DNA of 64,000 bases from Prado023 sp963714995 (lineage in GTDB: Bacteria; Actinomycetota; Actinomycetes; S36-B12; CAIYMF01): assembly GCA_963714995.1 (NCBI GenBank), contig CAVQQP010000009.1, forward strand, positions 119,011 through 183,010. The letters run 5' to 3'. The position numbers and the translations under genes were made by a program. A model generated the notes under the pieces. That model was not told the origin of the DNA, did not search any database, and saw nothing but the letters and a program-made list of their open reading frames with translations. Positions 1 to 8,886 of the stretch are shown here, piece after piece. Each line of letters opens with the position of its first letter. The first letter of the stretch is position 1.

Positions 1-1060
1 CGCGCGGCGCTACGCGGCCGACGGGGTGGTGATGGAGCCGGCGCAGGGGATCCTCACCGGCCTGATCCGGGAGCTGGTGGGACTGTCGCCGGAGAGCCGC
101 CGACTGGTGGAGCGCGACGGGCGGTGGCTGGTCGCCGGTGACACGATCCGCAACCCGGACCTCGCGCGGTTCCTCGACCTGCTCGCCGACGGCACGGTCT
201 CCTCCCTCGAGAGCGCCCCGTTCGCCGCTCCGCTGCTCGCCGCCATGCGCCAGGGCGGGCTGGTCACCGCGGCCGACCTCGATGGATACCAGGTGATCCA
301 TCGGGATCCGGTCGTCGCCGAGCGGGCTGGCCACCAGTTCTTCACCAACCCGCCGCCGTCCTTCGGCGGCTCGATCATCGCCGACACGATCGCGGCCGCG
401 CCGAGGTTCGACCCGCAGGACGCCCGGGGCTGGATCGGGCTCGTGGAGACCCTCGTCGCGGCCACGATCCACCGCCGTGGCGGGGCGACCGCACCCCTGA
501 CCGCGACCGGCACGACGCACGTCAGCGCGGTCGACGCCGAGGGGATGGTCGCCTCCATGACCACGTCGAACGGCGTCACCTCCGGCTTCGTCATCCCGGG
601 GACCGGGATCCAGCTGAACAACATGCTGGGGGAGGCCGACCTCAACCCGGATGGATTCCACGCCACGCCGCCGGGACAACGGATGGGATCGATGATGAGC
701 CCCTCGATCCTGGTCTCCCCGGACGGCGGCGTCCTCGCGCTGGGGACCGGTGGGTCGGAGCGGATCCGCTCGTCGATGGTCGAGGTGCTGATGCGGATCA
801 TGGACGGCGGCCAGACGCTGGCGCAGGCGGTGTCGGCGGCGCGCGTCCACCCCGACGACCGGGGCCTTCAGGTGGAGCCCATGCTGCCGGCCGACCTGAT
901 CGACGGCCTGCGCGCGTGCGCGATCGGACCGGTCAATGTGTGGCCCGCGCACAACCTGTTCTTCGGTGGGGTCAACGCGGTGCAGCGGACGCCCGACGGG
1001 TCGGTCCGGGCGGTCGCCGATGGGCGGCGCGGCGGTGGGGCACTGGTCGTCGCGGTCTGA
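1..1060 (+). CDS. gamma-glutamyltransferase family protein, C-terminal part (cut by window edge)
   Basis: The reading frame is open to base 2, so the start lies outside the window. The visible 350 or so residues match the C-terminal part of gamma-glutamyltranspeptidases, Ntn hydrolases that mature by self-cleavage before a catalytic Thr and then transfer or hydrolyse gamma-glutamyl groups. The cleavage site is recognisable as TGTTHVSAVD (around nucleotides 506-535), followed by MTTSNG and the late motif MSPSILV. The typical GGSERIRS stretch, a variant of the family Gly-Gly-Ser region, is also present. Substrate is unknown: the family includes glutathione hydrolases, cephalosporin acylases and CapD-like enzymes, and a mycothiol-using actinomycete need not act on glutathione. 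It ends 18 bp before the convergent GH13 gene. Confidence 0.88.
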   Translation, partial: ARRYAADGVVMEPAQGILTGLIRELVGLSPESRRLVERDGRWLVAGDTIRNPDLARFLDLLADGTVSSLESAPFAAPLLAAMRQGGLVTAADLDGYQVIHRDPVVAERAGHQFFTNPPPSFGGSIIADTIAAAPRFDPQDARGWIGLVETLVAATIHRRGGATAPLTATGTTHVSAVDAEGMVASMTTSNGVTSGFVIPGTGIQLNNMLGEADLNPDGFHATPPGQRMGSMMSPSILVSPDGGVLALGTGGSERIRSSMVEVLMRIMDGGQTLAQAVSAARVHPDDRGLQVEPMLPADLIDGLRACAIGPVNVWPAHNLFFGGVNAVQRTPDGSVRAVADGRRGGGALVVAV

Positions 1061-1078
1061 GCGTGGCGCGGGTGGGGC

Positions 1079-2437
1079 TCAGGACCCGTGCGGCGCCCCG
1101 TGCGACAGGACCCGCCAGGCATGCCCGGGCACGACCAGGAGGTCGGCCTCGTGGCCGGCTGCCTCGGACTGCACCTCGACCGTGGGGTCGGCCAGCTCCA
1201 CCTCGAACCGCATCGGCTGGTCCGCGATGTTGAGCAGGGCGGTGACCCGCCGGCCGTGTCCGCCGGGTGGGGCGACCTGCAGGGCCAGGGCGGTGTTGGT
1301 GACCTGCTCGACGGTGGCCCGCGAGCGGGTCATCCACGGGTGCCGGGAGCGCATCTCGATCAGCTGCCGGTGCATGTGGTGGATCGGCCAGCCCCACGGC
1401 GCCAGGCCGTCGGGGCGGTCGGGGAACATCGGGCGCACGGCCTCGTCGCCGCCGAAGCGATCCTCCTTGATCCCGCGGAAGGCCTGCTCGTCGCCGTAGT
1501 ACACGGCCGGCGTCCCGGGCAGCGTGAACAGGGCCGCGATGGCGTGGCCGAAGTGGCGCTGGTCCTCCAGGTTGCTGGCGATGCGCGTGGTGTCGTGGTT
1601 GCCCACGAACGTCAGCGGCGGGTGCTCGCTGGCGTAGTCCGCCAGGCGCTCGATCTGCCAGGTGAGGTCGAAGTAGTTCCCCTCGTTCAGCGAGCGCCAG
1701 AGGGGGCGCCACAGGCCATAGGCAGTCACGGAGTCGAGGGTGGTCTCGGCCAGGATCTGCGTCGGCTCGCCGTGGATGTACTCGCCGACGAACCAGGCGT
1801 CCGGGTGCAGGGCCCGGACCCGCGCCAGCACCTCGCGCCAGAACTCCGGAGCCACCGCGTAGGCCGCGTCCAGCCGCCAGCCGTCAGCTCCACGGGTGAG
1901 CCAGTGGTCCATCACGTGGACGACGTAGGCGATGACGGCCGGATCCCGGTGGTTCAGCTCCACGAGGTTGCCGTGGCCCTCGAACACGTCGTAGTCGGGC
2001 TCGCCGTCGGGCTGGGCCCAGCGCAGGTCGAACCACCGCGCCGCCTGGGCGCCAGCACCCTGCGGATCCGGACCGGCGGCTCGCGCGACCTGGAACATCG
2101 GATGCCCGTAGCCGACGTGGTTGAAGACCCCGTCCAGCAGCAGGCGCATGCCCCGGTCCTGGCACCCGCGCACGAGCTCGTCGAAGTCGCGCTCGTCGCC
2201 GAGGCGATGGTCGATGTGCAGGTGGTCGGTCGTGTCGTAGCCGTGGGTCTCCGAGGCGAAGACCGGCCCGAGCTGCAGCCCACGGCACCCCAGGTCATGG
2301 GCGTAGTCCAACCAGTTGGACAGGTGCCGCAGCCGGTGCACCACCCCATGGACCTGGGTCGACTCCTGCTCGGCACCCGAGAAGCCCAGGGGATACACGT
2401 GCCACCACGTCAGCCCGTCGAGCCACTGAGGTCCCAC
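1079..2437 (-). CDS. glycoside hydrolase family 13 (alpha-amylase type)
   Basis: A 452-residue alpha-amylase-family enzyme with a single catalytic barrel, acting on alpha-glucosidic bonds. The expected catalytic residues are visible: nucleophile Asp in GWRLDAA (about residue 190), acid/base Glu in WFVGEYIHGE (about 219) and the transition-state Asp in FVGNHDTTR (about 282). The family region LLLDGVFNHVG is also there. There is no signal peptide, so it is probably cytosolic and may act on maltodextrins, glycogen fragments or trehalose-related sugars; the exact substrate cannot be read from sequence. The start is a GTG with a TAGATT box exactly 7 nt upstream (2445-2450), which suggests a leaderless transcript. 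glgA, glgC and glgX elsewhere in the window fit a role in glycogen turnover. Confidence 0.85.
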   Translation of the reverse strand: MGPQWLDGLTWWHVYPLGFSGAEQESTQVHGVVHRLRHLSNWLDYAHDLGCRGLQLGPVFASETHGYDTTDHLHIDHRLGDERDFDELVRGCQDRGMRLLLDGVFNHVGYGHPMFQVARAAGPDPQGAGAQAARWFDLRWAQPDGEPDYDVFEGHGNLVELNHRDPAVIAYVVHVMDHWLTRGADGWRLDAAYAVAPEFWREVLARVRALHPDAWFVGEYIHGEPTQILAETTLDSVTAYGLWRPLWRSLNEGNYFDLTWQIERLADYASEHPPLTFVGNHDTTRIASNLEDQRHFGHAIAALFTLPGTPAVYYGDEQAFRGIKEDRFGGDEAVRPMFPDRPDGLAPWGWPIHHMHRQLIEMRSRHPWMTRSRATVEQVTNTALALQVAPPGGHGRRVTALLNIADQPMRFEVELADPTVEVQSEAAGHEADLLVVPGHAWRVLSHGAPHGS

Positions 2438-2530
2438 GGAGTCGAATCTACGTGACTCCGGATGTCACCTGCCCACCGGACTCGCCTTCTTGCGCACGAA
2501 ATGTCACCGCACGTGATCGCACGACCACGT

Positions 2531-3616
2531 TCAGGCCGCCGGAGGTGCCCCTGCTCGGACGGGGGTCTCGGCGCGACCCACGACCGCCCGCCGCCGGCGG
2601 ACCACCTGCATCCCCAAGGCGCTGGACGCGAGCAGCGCGAGTCCGGCGACCAGGATCGCCAGAGCCGGACGCTCAGCTCCGCCCGCCAGCCAGAAGACGA
2701 AGGCCGTGAGGCTCGCGATGGCGGCCACCAGCCAGGGCCACAGGGACTCGGCGAAGAACCTCCAGAAGCTCACAGCAGCGATCGCGGCCATCACGACCAG
2801 CCCAGCCGTCCGGGTCTCCTCCTGCCCGATCAGGGGCAGCGCCCCACTCATCGCGGCCAGCATCCCCACGGCGACAGCCAGGGTCCGCTGCGTGACCCAG
2901 CGGGACACCGCCAGCGCCCAGAACAGGCCGAACGCGATGACGGCCACCGGCGTCCAGAGCTCCCAGTCGCTCGGAACGTAGGTGTACTCATAGGCGTCGA
3001 CCGGCACCAGCTCGCCCTCGGGGCGCAGGTCCTCGATGATGATCTGGAGCCATGCGAAGGACGCCACGAACAGCCCGAGCTCGGTCACGGTGCTCGCTGC
3101 CGCGACCTGGGCGAGCACCATGACGGCGACCGCGACGGCCAGTGCCATCATGCCCTTGTACTCACTGTCGGCCATGACCAGGGCGACGGTTCCGGCCGAG
3201 CTCGCCGCCGCGCCGGTCAGCAGGACCCCGGCGAGCCGGCGCCGGGCGGTGCCCCAACGGGCGCCGTGCGCCAGGTACAGGCCCACCGCGCCGCAGGCCA
3301 GAGCGGTGCCGGCCATGCTGGCGATCTGGGTGCCCAGGCTCATGGCCTCCCAGTTCTGGGCGGCCAGGACCACGGCAGCGGCCACCACGAGGGCCGAGCC
3401 GACGTAGAGCCCGACCTCGATCAGGACCTCGGAGAGACTGCGGTGCGCCCGCACGGTGGGCCCGGCCCGCACCCCGGTGGCCGGCGCCAGGTCGGCCTGG
3501 GAGGGGCCGGAGATCTCGGCGAGGATGGCCTCGCGCTGGTCGGGGGTGATGGTGCCCCGGGCGACCAGGGTGTCGAGTGCATCGGCGATGTGCGTCGAAG
3601 GACGTGTCTCGGGCAT
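2531..3616 (-). CDS. multi-pass membrane protein, DUF2157-like
   Basis: A 361-residue protein. An N-terminal cytoplasmic segment (about residues 1-45) carries the pattern ALDTLVARGTITPDQREAIL, as in DUF2157-type proteins where a short helical domain precedes a membrane region. From about residue 75 onward there are roughly ten hydrophobic helices arranged in pairs. The frame is open further upstream to 3745, but the ATG at 3616 has a good ribosome-binding site (GAGAGGTGG about 7 nt before it) and begins the recognisable domain. Function is unknown. It is divergent from the ABC exporter genes. Confidence 0.75.
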   Translation of the reverse strand: MPETRPSTHIADALDTLVARGTITPDQREAILAEISGPSQADLAPATGVRAGPTVRAHRSLSEVLIEVGLYVGSALVVAAAVVLAAQNWEAMSLGTQIASMAGTALACGAVGLYLAHGARWGTARRRLAGVLLTGAAASSAGTVALVMADSEYKGMMALAVAVAVMVLAQVAAASTVTELGLFVASFAWLQIIIEDLRPEGELVPVDAYEYTYVPSDWELWTPVAVIAFGLFWALAVSRWVTQRTLAVAVGMLAAMSGALPLIGQEETRTAGLVVMAAIAAVSFWRFFAESLWPWLVAAIASLTAFVFWLAGGAERPALAILVAGLALLASSALGMQVVRRRRAVVGRAETPVRAGAPPAA

Positions 3617-3738
3617 CACGCACCACCTCTCACCCCCGCACCTCCATCCTGCTCGCCGGAGGGCGCTGGGGGATGTGCCGTTGGTCACCTTCTTGCGCGC
3701 GTGTGCACAGGTCTTGCACAAGTTGTGGATAAGTTCGG

Positions 3739-3768
3739 TTGACAACCTGCACAGGCCCCCCGCAGACT
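3739..3768 (+). promoter_or_regulatory. predicted promoter of the ABC exporter operon
   Basis: A perfect TTGACA (3739-3744) is followed after 18 bp by CAGACT (3763-3768). Transcription would begin at about 3776, exactly the GTG I choose as start codon, so the first permease gene is probably leaderless. The -35 element lies inside a small dyad GGTTG-A-CAACC. Confidence 0.55.
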
Positions 3769-3775
3769 TGTGGAC

Positions 3776-4876
3776 GTGAATCTGGCCCTGACCGAGATGA
3801 AGCGGGCGAAGCTGCGCTTCGGCCTGCTGACGGCTGCCGTGGCCCTCCTGGTCTTCCTGATCGTCTTCCTCTCGAGCCTCTCCGGGGCACTGCTGCGGGC
3901 CTTCACCGGCGCCCTCGAGTCGCTGCCCGCCGATGGACTCGTGTACTCCGAGTCCGCGCGGGCCAACGTCCAGGCCAGCCGCTTGGATCCCGCGGTCGTC
4001 GAGCAGGTGGCTGCGGTCGAGGGCGTCGCCGCGGTCGGCCCCCTTGCGGTCCTGTCGGCCAATGCCACGGTGAACGGCGAGCCCGACGAGCTCCAGCTGA
4101 TCGGCGTGACCCCCGGCAGCCCGAGCGAGCCCGAGGGCATCCGCGACGGTCGCTTCCCGCAGTCGCCGACCGAGGTCGCCGTCGACGCCAGCGAGGCCGA
4201 CGTGGCCATCGGGGACGTCATCCGGGTGAACGGGTCGCAGGCCGACCTCGTCGTCACCGGCACCCTGGTCGGGACGCAGTTCGGCACCGACACCGCGTGG
4301 ATGACCTCAGAGGGCTACGCCGCGCTGCTCACGGAGCTCAACCCGGGGCTGCCGGCCGTGCCGATCAACGCGGTGGCATTCACCGTCGACGAGGGGGCCG
4401 ACGCGGTCGCCGTGGCCGCACAGGTCCAGCAGGCCGTCGACGGGACCCAGGCGCTGGATCGCAGCGCGGCCATCGCGGCCATCCCCGGCGTGGAGTCGGT
4501 GAGCCAGACCTTCGGCCTGCTCGTGGGCATCACCTTCGTGATCGGAGTCGTCGTCGTGGGCTTCTTCTTCCTGATCCTCACCGTTCAGAAGCTCAGGACC
4601 TTCACGCTGCTACGGGCGTCCGGGGCCTCCACCCGGTCCCTTGCGGGAACGGTCACCGGGCAGATCGCGGCGGTGATCCTCATCGCGTCGGCGATCGCCG
4701 TCGTGCTCGCGTGGGGCGCCCTGCAGGGGCTGTCCACCGGGCTGCCGGTCAGCATCGACCCGATGACCATCGGGGGAGTCGTCGCTGCCGTGCTGCTCGC
4801 CTCCTTGGGCGCCGGGCTGCTCTCGGTGCGGCGGATCGCCACGCTGGACCCCGCGACTGCGGCAGGTGCGCGATGA
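3776..4876 (+). CDS. ABC transporter permease, FtsX/MacB type (first subunit)
   Basis: A 366-residue FtsX-like permease. The topology is typical: one N-terminal helix (about residues 17-40), a long extracytoplasmic domain of about 200 residues, then three C-terminal helices. The cytoplasmic loop LRASGASTRSLAGTV is the usual coupling segment of this family. GTG at 3776 gives the start VNLALTEMKRAKLRFG, like other MacB-type permeases; an in-frame GTG at 3770 is the alternative. The gene overlaps the next permease by ATGA, and an ATPase follows, so the three make a heteromeric exporter. MacB/LolD-like systems move lipoproteins, peptides or antibiotics or act mechanically on envelope proteins; the substrate here is unknown. 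Confidence 0.85.
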   Translation: MNLALTEMKRAKLRFGLLTAAVALLVFLIVFLSSLSGALLRAFTGALESLPADGLVYSESARANVQASRLDPAVVEQVAAVEGVAAVGPLAVLSANATVNGEPDELQLIGVTPGSPSEPEGIRDGRFPQSPTEVAVDASEADVAIGDVIRVNGSQADLVVTGTLVGTQFGTDTAWMTSEGYAALLTELNPGLPAVPINAVAFTVDEGADAVAVAAQVQQAVDGTQALDRSAAIAAIPGVESVSQTFGLLVGITFVIGVVVVGFFFLILTVQKLRTFTLLRASGASTRSLAGTVTGQIAAVILIASAIAVVLAWGALQGLSTGLPVSIDPMTIGGVVAAVLLASLGAGLLSVRRIATLDPATAAGAR

Positions 4877-5982
4877 ATCTCGCGATTGCGGAGTTCCGCC
4901 GGGCCAAGGGCCGCTTCGTGTCCATCACGGGCGCGCTGTCGCTCATCGTCTTCCTCGTGCTGATCCTCGGTGCCTTGGGTGACGGGCTGTTCTTCGGCGG
5001 CACGGGAGCCATCCGCTCCAGCACCGCCCAGGCCTACGCCTTCTCCTCCGACGCCGAGGGCTCGCTGATCCGCTCCCGGCTGCCGCTGTCCGCGGAGTCC
5101 GAGCTCGAGGCTGTCGGCGGGGTCGAGCAGGCCACCGCCATCGGCGCGCTGATCACGACCACCTCCAGCGTCCCGGGTGGTGCGGACCTGGTCGTGATGG
5201 GCTTCGTTCCCGAGGCCGAGCCGGCGGGGGTCCCGGCGACGGTCCTCGAGGGGCGTCTGCCCACCCCTGCGGATCCCTCCGGTGTCGCCGTCGATGAGGC
5301 CCTGGCCGATGCCGGGCTGGGACTGGGGACGACCCTCGATGTCGGCGGGGTCACGGAGACCGTCGTCGGCATCGTCGCGGACGCCGGCTACCAGGGCCTG
5401 CCCACCGCCTGGATCGCGCTGGAGGCCTACGCCGAGATGCGCACCGCGGTGCGCCCCGAGTTCGCCGGCCAGGAGGTCGAGCCGTCCGTGTTCGGCCTGA
5501 TCCTGGCCGACGGGGTGACGGCCGATCAGCTCGAACCCCCGGCGGGCATCGTGGTGGCCAGCACCGAGGAGACCTACCTGTCCATCCCCGGAGTACGAGA
5601 GCAGAAGTCCAGCCTGAACGCGATCATCTATGCCAGCCTGGCAGTGGCCGGCCTGGTCGTGGCCCTGTTCTTCGCGCTGGTCGTGCTGGAGAAGCGGGAG
5701 CTCTTCGCCGCACTCAAGGCGCTGGGGGCCTCCACCGCGAAGCTCGGCAGCGGGGTCGTGCTCCAGGCGATCGGGGCGACCGTCACCGCCGTCATCGTCG
5801 GGGCCACCGCCGCGTGGCTCGTCGGAGCGCTGCTCCCGAACGACATCCCCTTCCTGTTCCGTCCCCAGACGCTGGTCTTCTCCGCTGTCCTGACCGTGAC
5901 CGCCGGCGTCGTGGGCGCCCTGCTGTCGCTTCGCCGCATCAGCCGGATCGATCCGGCCACCGCCCTAGGAGGCACCCTGTGA
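4873..5982 (+). CDS. ABC transporter permease, FtsX/MacB type (second subunit)
   Basis: A 369-residue paralogue of the preceding permease. It begins MNLAIAEFRRAKGRFVSI, has one N-terminal helix, an extracytoplasmic domain containing GTTLDVGG-like beta segments, and three C-terminal helices ending in RISRIDPATALGG. The start ATG overlaps the stop of the upstream gene (ATGA), and its own stop overlaps the GTG of the ATPase, so translation of the three genes is coupled. Two different permeases with one ATPase suggest a heterodimeric membrane part, unlike MacB itself where permease and ATPase are fused. Confidence 0.87.
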   Translation: MNLAIAEFRRAKGRFVSITGALSLIVFLVLILGALGDGLFFGGTGAIRSSTAQAYAFSSDAEGSLIRSRLPLSAESELEAVGGVEQATAIGALITTTSSVPGGADLVVMGFVPEAEPAGVPATVLEGRLPTPADPSGVAVDEALADAGLGLGTTLDVGGVTETVVGIVADAGYQGLPTAWIALEAYAEMRTAVRPEFAGQEVEPSVFGLILADGVTADQLEPPAGIVVASTEETYLSIPGVREQKSSLNAIIYASLAVAGLVVALFFALVVLEKRELFAALKALGASTAKLGSGVVLQAIGATVTAVIVGATAAWLVGALLPNDIPFLFRPQTLVFSAVLTVTAGVVGALLSLRRISRIDPATALGGTL

Positions 5983-6761
5983 TCACCGACGCCACGCCGC
6001 AACCCGCCGGGCCGGCCACCGAGGCAGCGCCGCCGATCCTCACCGTCGAGGCGGTCACCAAGACCTACGGGGAGGGCCATACCGCGGTCACCGCTGTCCA
6101 CGAGGCCTCGATGCAGGTCAGCAAGGGGGAGTTCGTCTCCCTGCTGGGTCCCTCGGGCTCGGGCAAGACCACGTTGATCTCGATGATCGGCGGCCTGCTG
6201 ACCCCCACCTCCGGGCTCATCCAGGTGGGGGACGTGACGGTCAGCGACCTGGACTCCAAGGCCCTGACGAGCTTCCGCGCCGAGCGGGTCGGGTTCGTCT
6301 TCCAGTCCGCGAACCTGGTGCCGTTCCTGACGGCCCGCGAGAACCTGCTCTGGGTCGCCGGCCTGCGTACGGAGAAGGGGCGCGCCGCACGCAAGGCGGC
6401 CGGCCAGCGCGCCGACCAGCTGCTCGAGGAGCTGGGCCTGTCTGCGCGCGCGGGCAACGTGCCCGAGAAGCTCTCCGGCGGCGAGCGCCAGCGCGTCGCG
6501 ATCGGCCGTGCCCTGATGAACGACCCCGACCTCGTCCTCGTCGACGAGCCGACGGCCGCATTGGACACCGCCATGGGCCGTCAGGTGGTCCAGCTCCTGC
6601 GCCGGGAGATCAAGGACCGGGGCAAGACCGGGATCATGGTCACCCACGACCTGCGGATGGTCGAGTACACCGACCGCGTCTTCGAGATCACCGATGGCTT
6701 CCTCGAGCACGGCGGCGACCCGGCCGAGCGGGCTGCTGCCGGGCACGCGGCCGGTCACTGA
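5979..6761 (+). CDS. ABC transporter ATP-binding protein (MacB/LolD type)
   Basis: A 260-residue nucleotide-binding subunit that would drive the two FtsX-like permeases encoded just upstream. Visible motifs in order: Walker A GPSGSGKTT, Q-loop FVFQSANLVPFLTARENL, signature LSGGERQRVAIGRA, Walker B LVLVDEPTAALD and the switch His in VTHDLRMVEY. The LSGGERQR signature and the short length fit the LolD/MacB/FtsE group. The start GTG at 5979 overlaps the upstream stop and is preceded by AGGAGG at 5 nt, a strong ribosome-binding site. The first 20 or so residues are an unconserved Pro/Ala-rich extension. No terminator is obvious after it. Confidence 0.92.
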   Translation: MITDATPQPAGPATEAAPPILTVEAVTKTYGEGHTAVTAVHEASMQVSKGEFVSLLGPSGSGKTTLISMIGGLLTPTSGLIQVGDVTVSDLDSKALTSFRAERVGFVFQSANLVPFLTARENLLWVAGLRTEKGRAARKAAGQRADQLLEELGLSARAGNVPEKLSGGERQRVAIGRALMNDPDLVLVDEPTAALDTAMGRQVVQLLRREIKDRGKTGIMVTHDLRMVEYTDRVFEITDGFLEHGGDPAERAAAGHAAGH

Positions 6762-6873
6762 GGGGTCGCACGGGCGTCGATCTGGCCCGGGCCAGGCGCG
6801 TTAGCCTGCCGATATCGTCGTTGATACGTCCCAATTGCTTGGGTTCGCCCTCCTCGTGGCCGATGATGCCACT

Positions 6874-8130
6874 ATGCGTGTCCCTGCCCTGAGCCCCGTG
6901 GCCGGTGTCCTGGTGGCCACTGCCAGCCTCATGGCGGCGACCCTGGGGCTCGTCGCGCCGGCATCCGCTGTCGAGCCCGAGGTGTACCCGGCGCCTGCCG
7001 ATGGGGTGTTCCGGATGCAGGGATCGGGCTGGGGCCACGGGCGCGGGATGAGCCAGTGGGGCGCCTACCAGGCTGCGTCCGTGGGGGTGGCCCATCCGCA
7101 GATCCTGGCGTTCTACTACCCGGGTACGGTGCTCGCTGCCATGCCGGAGTCTCAGGTGCGGGTGCTGCTCGCCGCGGACACCGGCCGTGATCTGGTGGTC
7201 CGCGCGACCCCCGGGCTGACCGTGACGCAAGCAGGGCAGGCTGCGATCCAGCTGCCCGTCACACCCAGCACCTGCGCCACGCCGGCGTCCCTGTGGCGGG
7301 TCCGGGCATCCGGGTCGCGGATGACCCTGGCCGCGTACTGCGGCAGGTGGCGCACGGTCGACAAGGTGGCCGGCGACACGCTGGAGTTCGCCGTCCCGGG
7401 GGACCTCGTCGGCACCAAGAACGGATCGGTCCGCCGGGGCTACCGCGGAACCGTGACCGCCATCCGCACCGGCAGCCGCTCGCTGCAGGTCGTGAACACC
7501 CTGCCGATGGAGCTCTACCTGCGGCCCGTGGTCGCCGCCGAGGTGTCGCCCTCCTGGCCGGTCGAGGCCCTGCGCGCGCAGGCCGTCGCAGCCCGAAGCT
7601 ACGCCGCACACGAGGCCCTGGGGAAGGCCACGCGGTCCTTCGACGTGTACGACTCCACCCGCTCCCAGGCGTATCCGGGCGCCGTCGCCTACGACTCCTC
7701 GTGGCGCGTCATCCGCAACCGCGAGCACGCCAACACCGATGCGGCCATCGCGGACACCGCCGGCGTGCAGGTCACGGTGGAAGGCGCCCCGGCGCTGACC
7801 CAGTTCAGCTCGTCCAACGGAGGTGCGACGGCCGCCACGCCGTTGGCCTACATGGTGCCCCAGCCGGACCCCTGGGACTCCACCGCCGCGAAGAACCCGC
7901 GCCTTGCCTGGACCGACAGCGTCTCCGTGGCGCAGCTTCGCGCCCGGTGTCGAGGGGCCGGCGATGTGACCGCTGTGCGGGTCCTTGCCCGCGAGGGTGC
8001 CGGGTCGTGGGGCGGGCGGATCTCCCAGATGGAGATCGTCGGGACGTTGCGCACCTGCACCCTGGCCTCGGACTCGGCGATCCGGTCGGCCCTCGGGGTG
8101 AACAGCAGCTTCCTGACCTTCACACCCTGA
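6874..8130 (+). CDS. secreted SpoIID/LytB domain protein
   Basis: A 418-residue exported protein. The N-terminus (MRVPALSPVAG then a hydrophobic stretch ending in PASA) is a Sec signal peptide, and choosing ATG 6874 places it at the very start; the frame is open 13 codons further upstream. The central region carries the SpoIID/LytB signature: ELYLRPVVAAEVSPSW with the likely catalytic Glu, followed by VEALRAQAVAARSYA. The late motif QFSSSNGG is also typical. In Bacillus SpoIID is a lytic transglycosylase that removes glycan strands; actinobacteria carry homologues without sporulating, presumably for wall remodelling. Its position after the ABC exporter may be coincidental, as 112 bp separate them. 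Confidence 0.88.
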   Translation: MRVPALSPVAGVLVATASLMAATLGLVAPASAVEPEVYPAPADGVFRMQGSGWGHGRGMSQWGAYQAASVGVAHPQILAFYYPGTVLAAMPESQVRVLLAADTGRDLVVRATPGLTVTQAGQAAIQLPVTPSTCATPASLWRVRASGSRMTLAAYCGRWRTVDKVAGDTLEFAVPGDLVGTKNGSVRRGYRGTVTAIRTGSRSLQVVNTLPMELYLRPVVAAEVSPSWPVEALRAQAVAARSYAAHEALGKATRSFDVYDSTRSQAYPGAVAYDSSWRVIRNREHANTDAAIADTAGVQVTVEGAPALTQFSSSNGGATAATPLAYMVPQPDPWDSTAAKNPRLAWTDSVSVAQLRARCRGAGDVTAVRVLAREGAGSWGGRISQMEIVGTLRTCTLASDSAIRSALGVNSSFLTFTP

Positions 8131-8134
8131 AACT

Positions 8135-8175
8135 GGTCGTCGTTTCGGTCGATCCAATCGACCGGAACGACTACC
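8135..8175. terminator. bidirectional terminator-like hairpin
   Basis: An 18-bp inverted repeat with one mismatch and one G-U pair encloses a 5-nt loop. It sits 4 bp after the stop of the SpoIID-like gene and 8 bp before the stop of the convergent AIM24-like gene. No T-run follows, as is common in high-GC actinobacteria. Confidence 0.6.
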
Positions 8176-8183
8176 GCAACCGA

Positions 8184-8853
8184 TCAGGCGCGCGGGACCG
8201 GGTGTCCCTCGGAGGCCTGCACGACGACGAACCCCTGGCCGGACAGCGTCAGCTGGTAGGCCTCGCCGGATCCGCGGCCGATGAGAGCTCCGGCCTTGGC
8301 GGTCCTTGCGGACGCCGGACGTCAGGGAGGTGGACCACAGGACGGCGGCCTGCATGTCGACGAAGGTCGGGACATCCACGTTGAGCACCACGGGAGTCCC
8401 GTGGACGGTGATCGCCAGCGTGCCGGTGCCCGTGAACGTGGTGTTGAACAGCCCCCCGCTCATCATCGAGGCGCCCTCGACCTTGTTGATGTCCCAGGTC
8501 AGCGAGCTCTCGAAGGCCAGGACGTGGTTGCCGCCGATGGTCACCGACTCGTCCTCGAGGTGCAGCAGGAACACCTCGTCGGCCTGGTCGGCGAGGAACA
8601 CGTCACCGTCGCCGCTGACCTTCATCAGGGCCATGCCCTCGCTCGTCATGGCCTTCTTCAGCATCTTGGCCATGCCCCCGCTGCCCTCGTAGGCGAAGTC
8701 CACGTTGCCCTGGTAGGCCACCATCGAGCCCTGCTTGGCATAGAAGTACCCGCTGGTCCCGGACAGGCGGACCTTGAGCATCTTCTTGTTCTGCTTGGTG
8801 AAGCTGCCCGGGTCGGAGGCGGCCTCGGTGTTGTGGAACATGTCGCTGCGCAT
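8184..8853 (-). pseudogene. AIM24 family protein, frameshifted near the C-terminus
   Basis: The product resembles AIM24/DUF124 proteins, beta-rich proteins of about 220 residues with a trp RNA-binding attenuator-like fold and no settled bacterial function. From ATG 8853 the frame reads MRSDMFHNTEAASD and continues to TSLTSGVRK. After about position 8300 the expected ending (KAGALIGRGSGEAYQLTLSG, then FVVVQASEG) continues in another frame and stops at 8184. One extra base near 8298-8302 explains this. The rest of the gene looks intact, so a sequence error is as likely as a real mutation. A GTG at 8859 is an alternative start. Confidence 0.8.
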
Positions 8854-8886
8854 GCCCACACGCTACGGCATGGCCGTCCCTGTGCC

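Noticed and set aside
3723..3732. TTGTGGATAA, an exact DnaA-box-like sequence near 3.7 kb
   Set aside because: It is a single good match with one weak neighbour; no dnaA, dnaN or AT-rich unwinding region is present, so it is not an origin.
2462..3742. Long open frame on the plus strand opposite the DUF2157-like gene
   Set aside because: It is Gly/Arg/Gln-rich without any known motif and is the mirror of a real membrane-protein gene; such shadow frames are common at this GC content.
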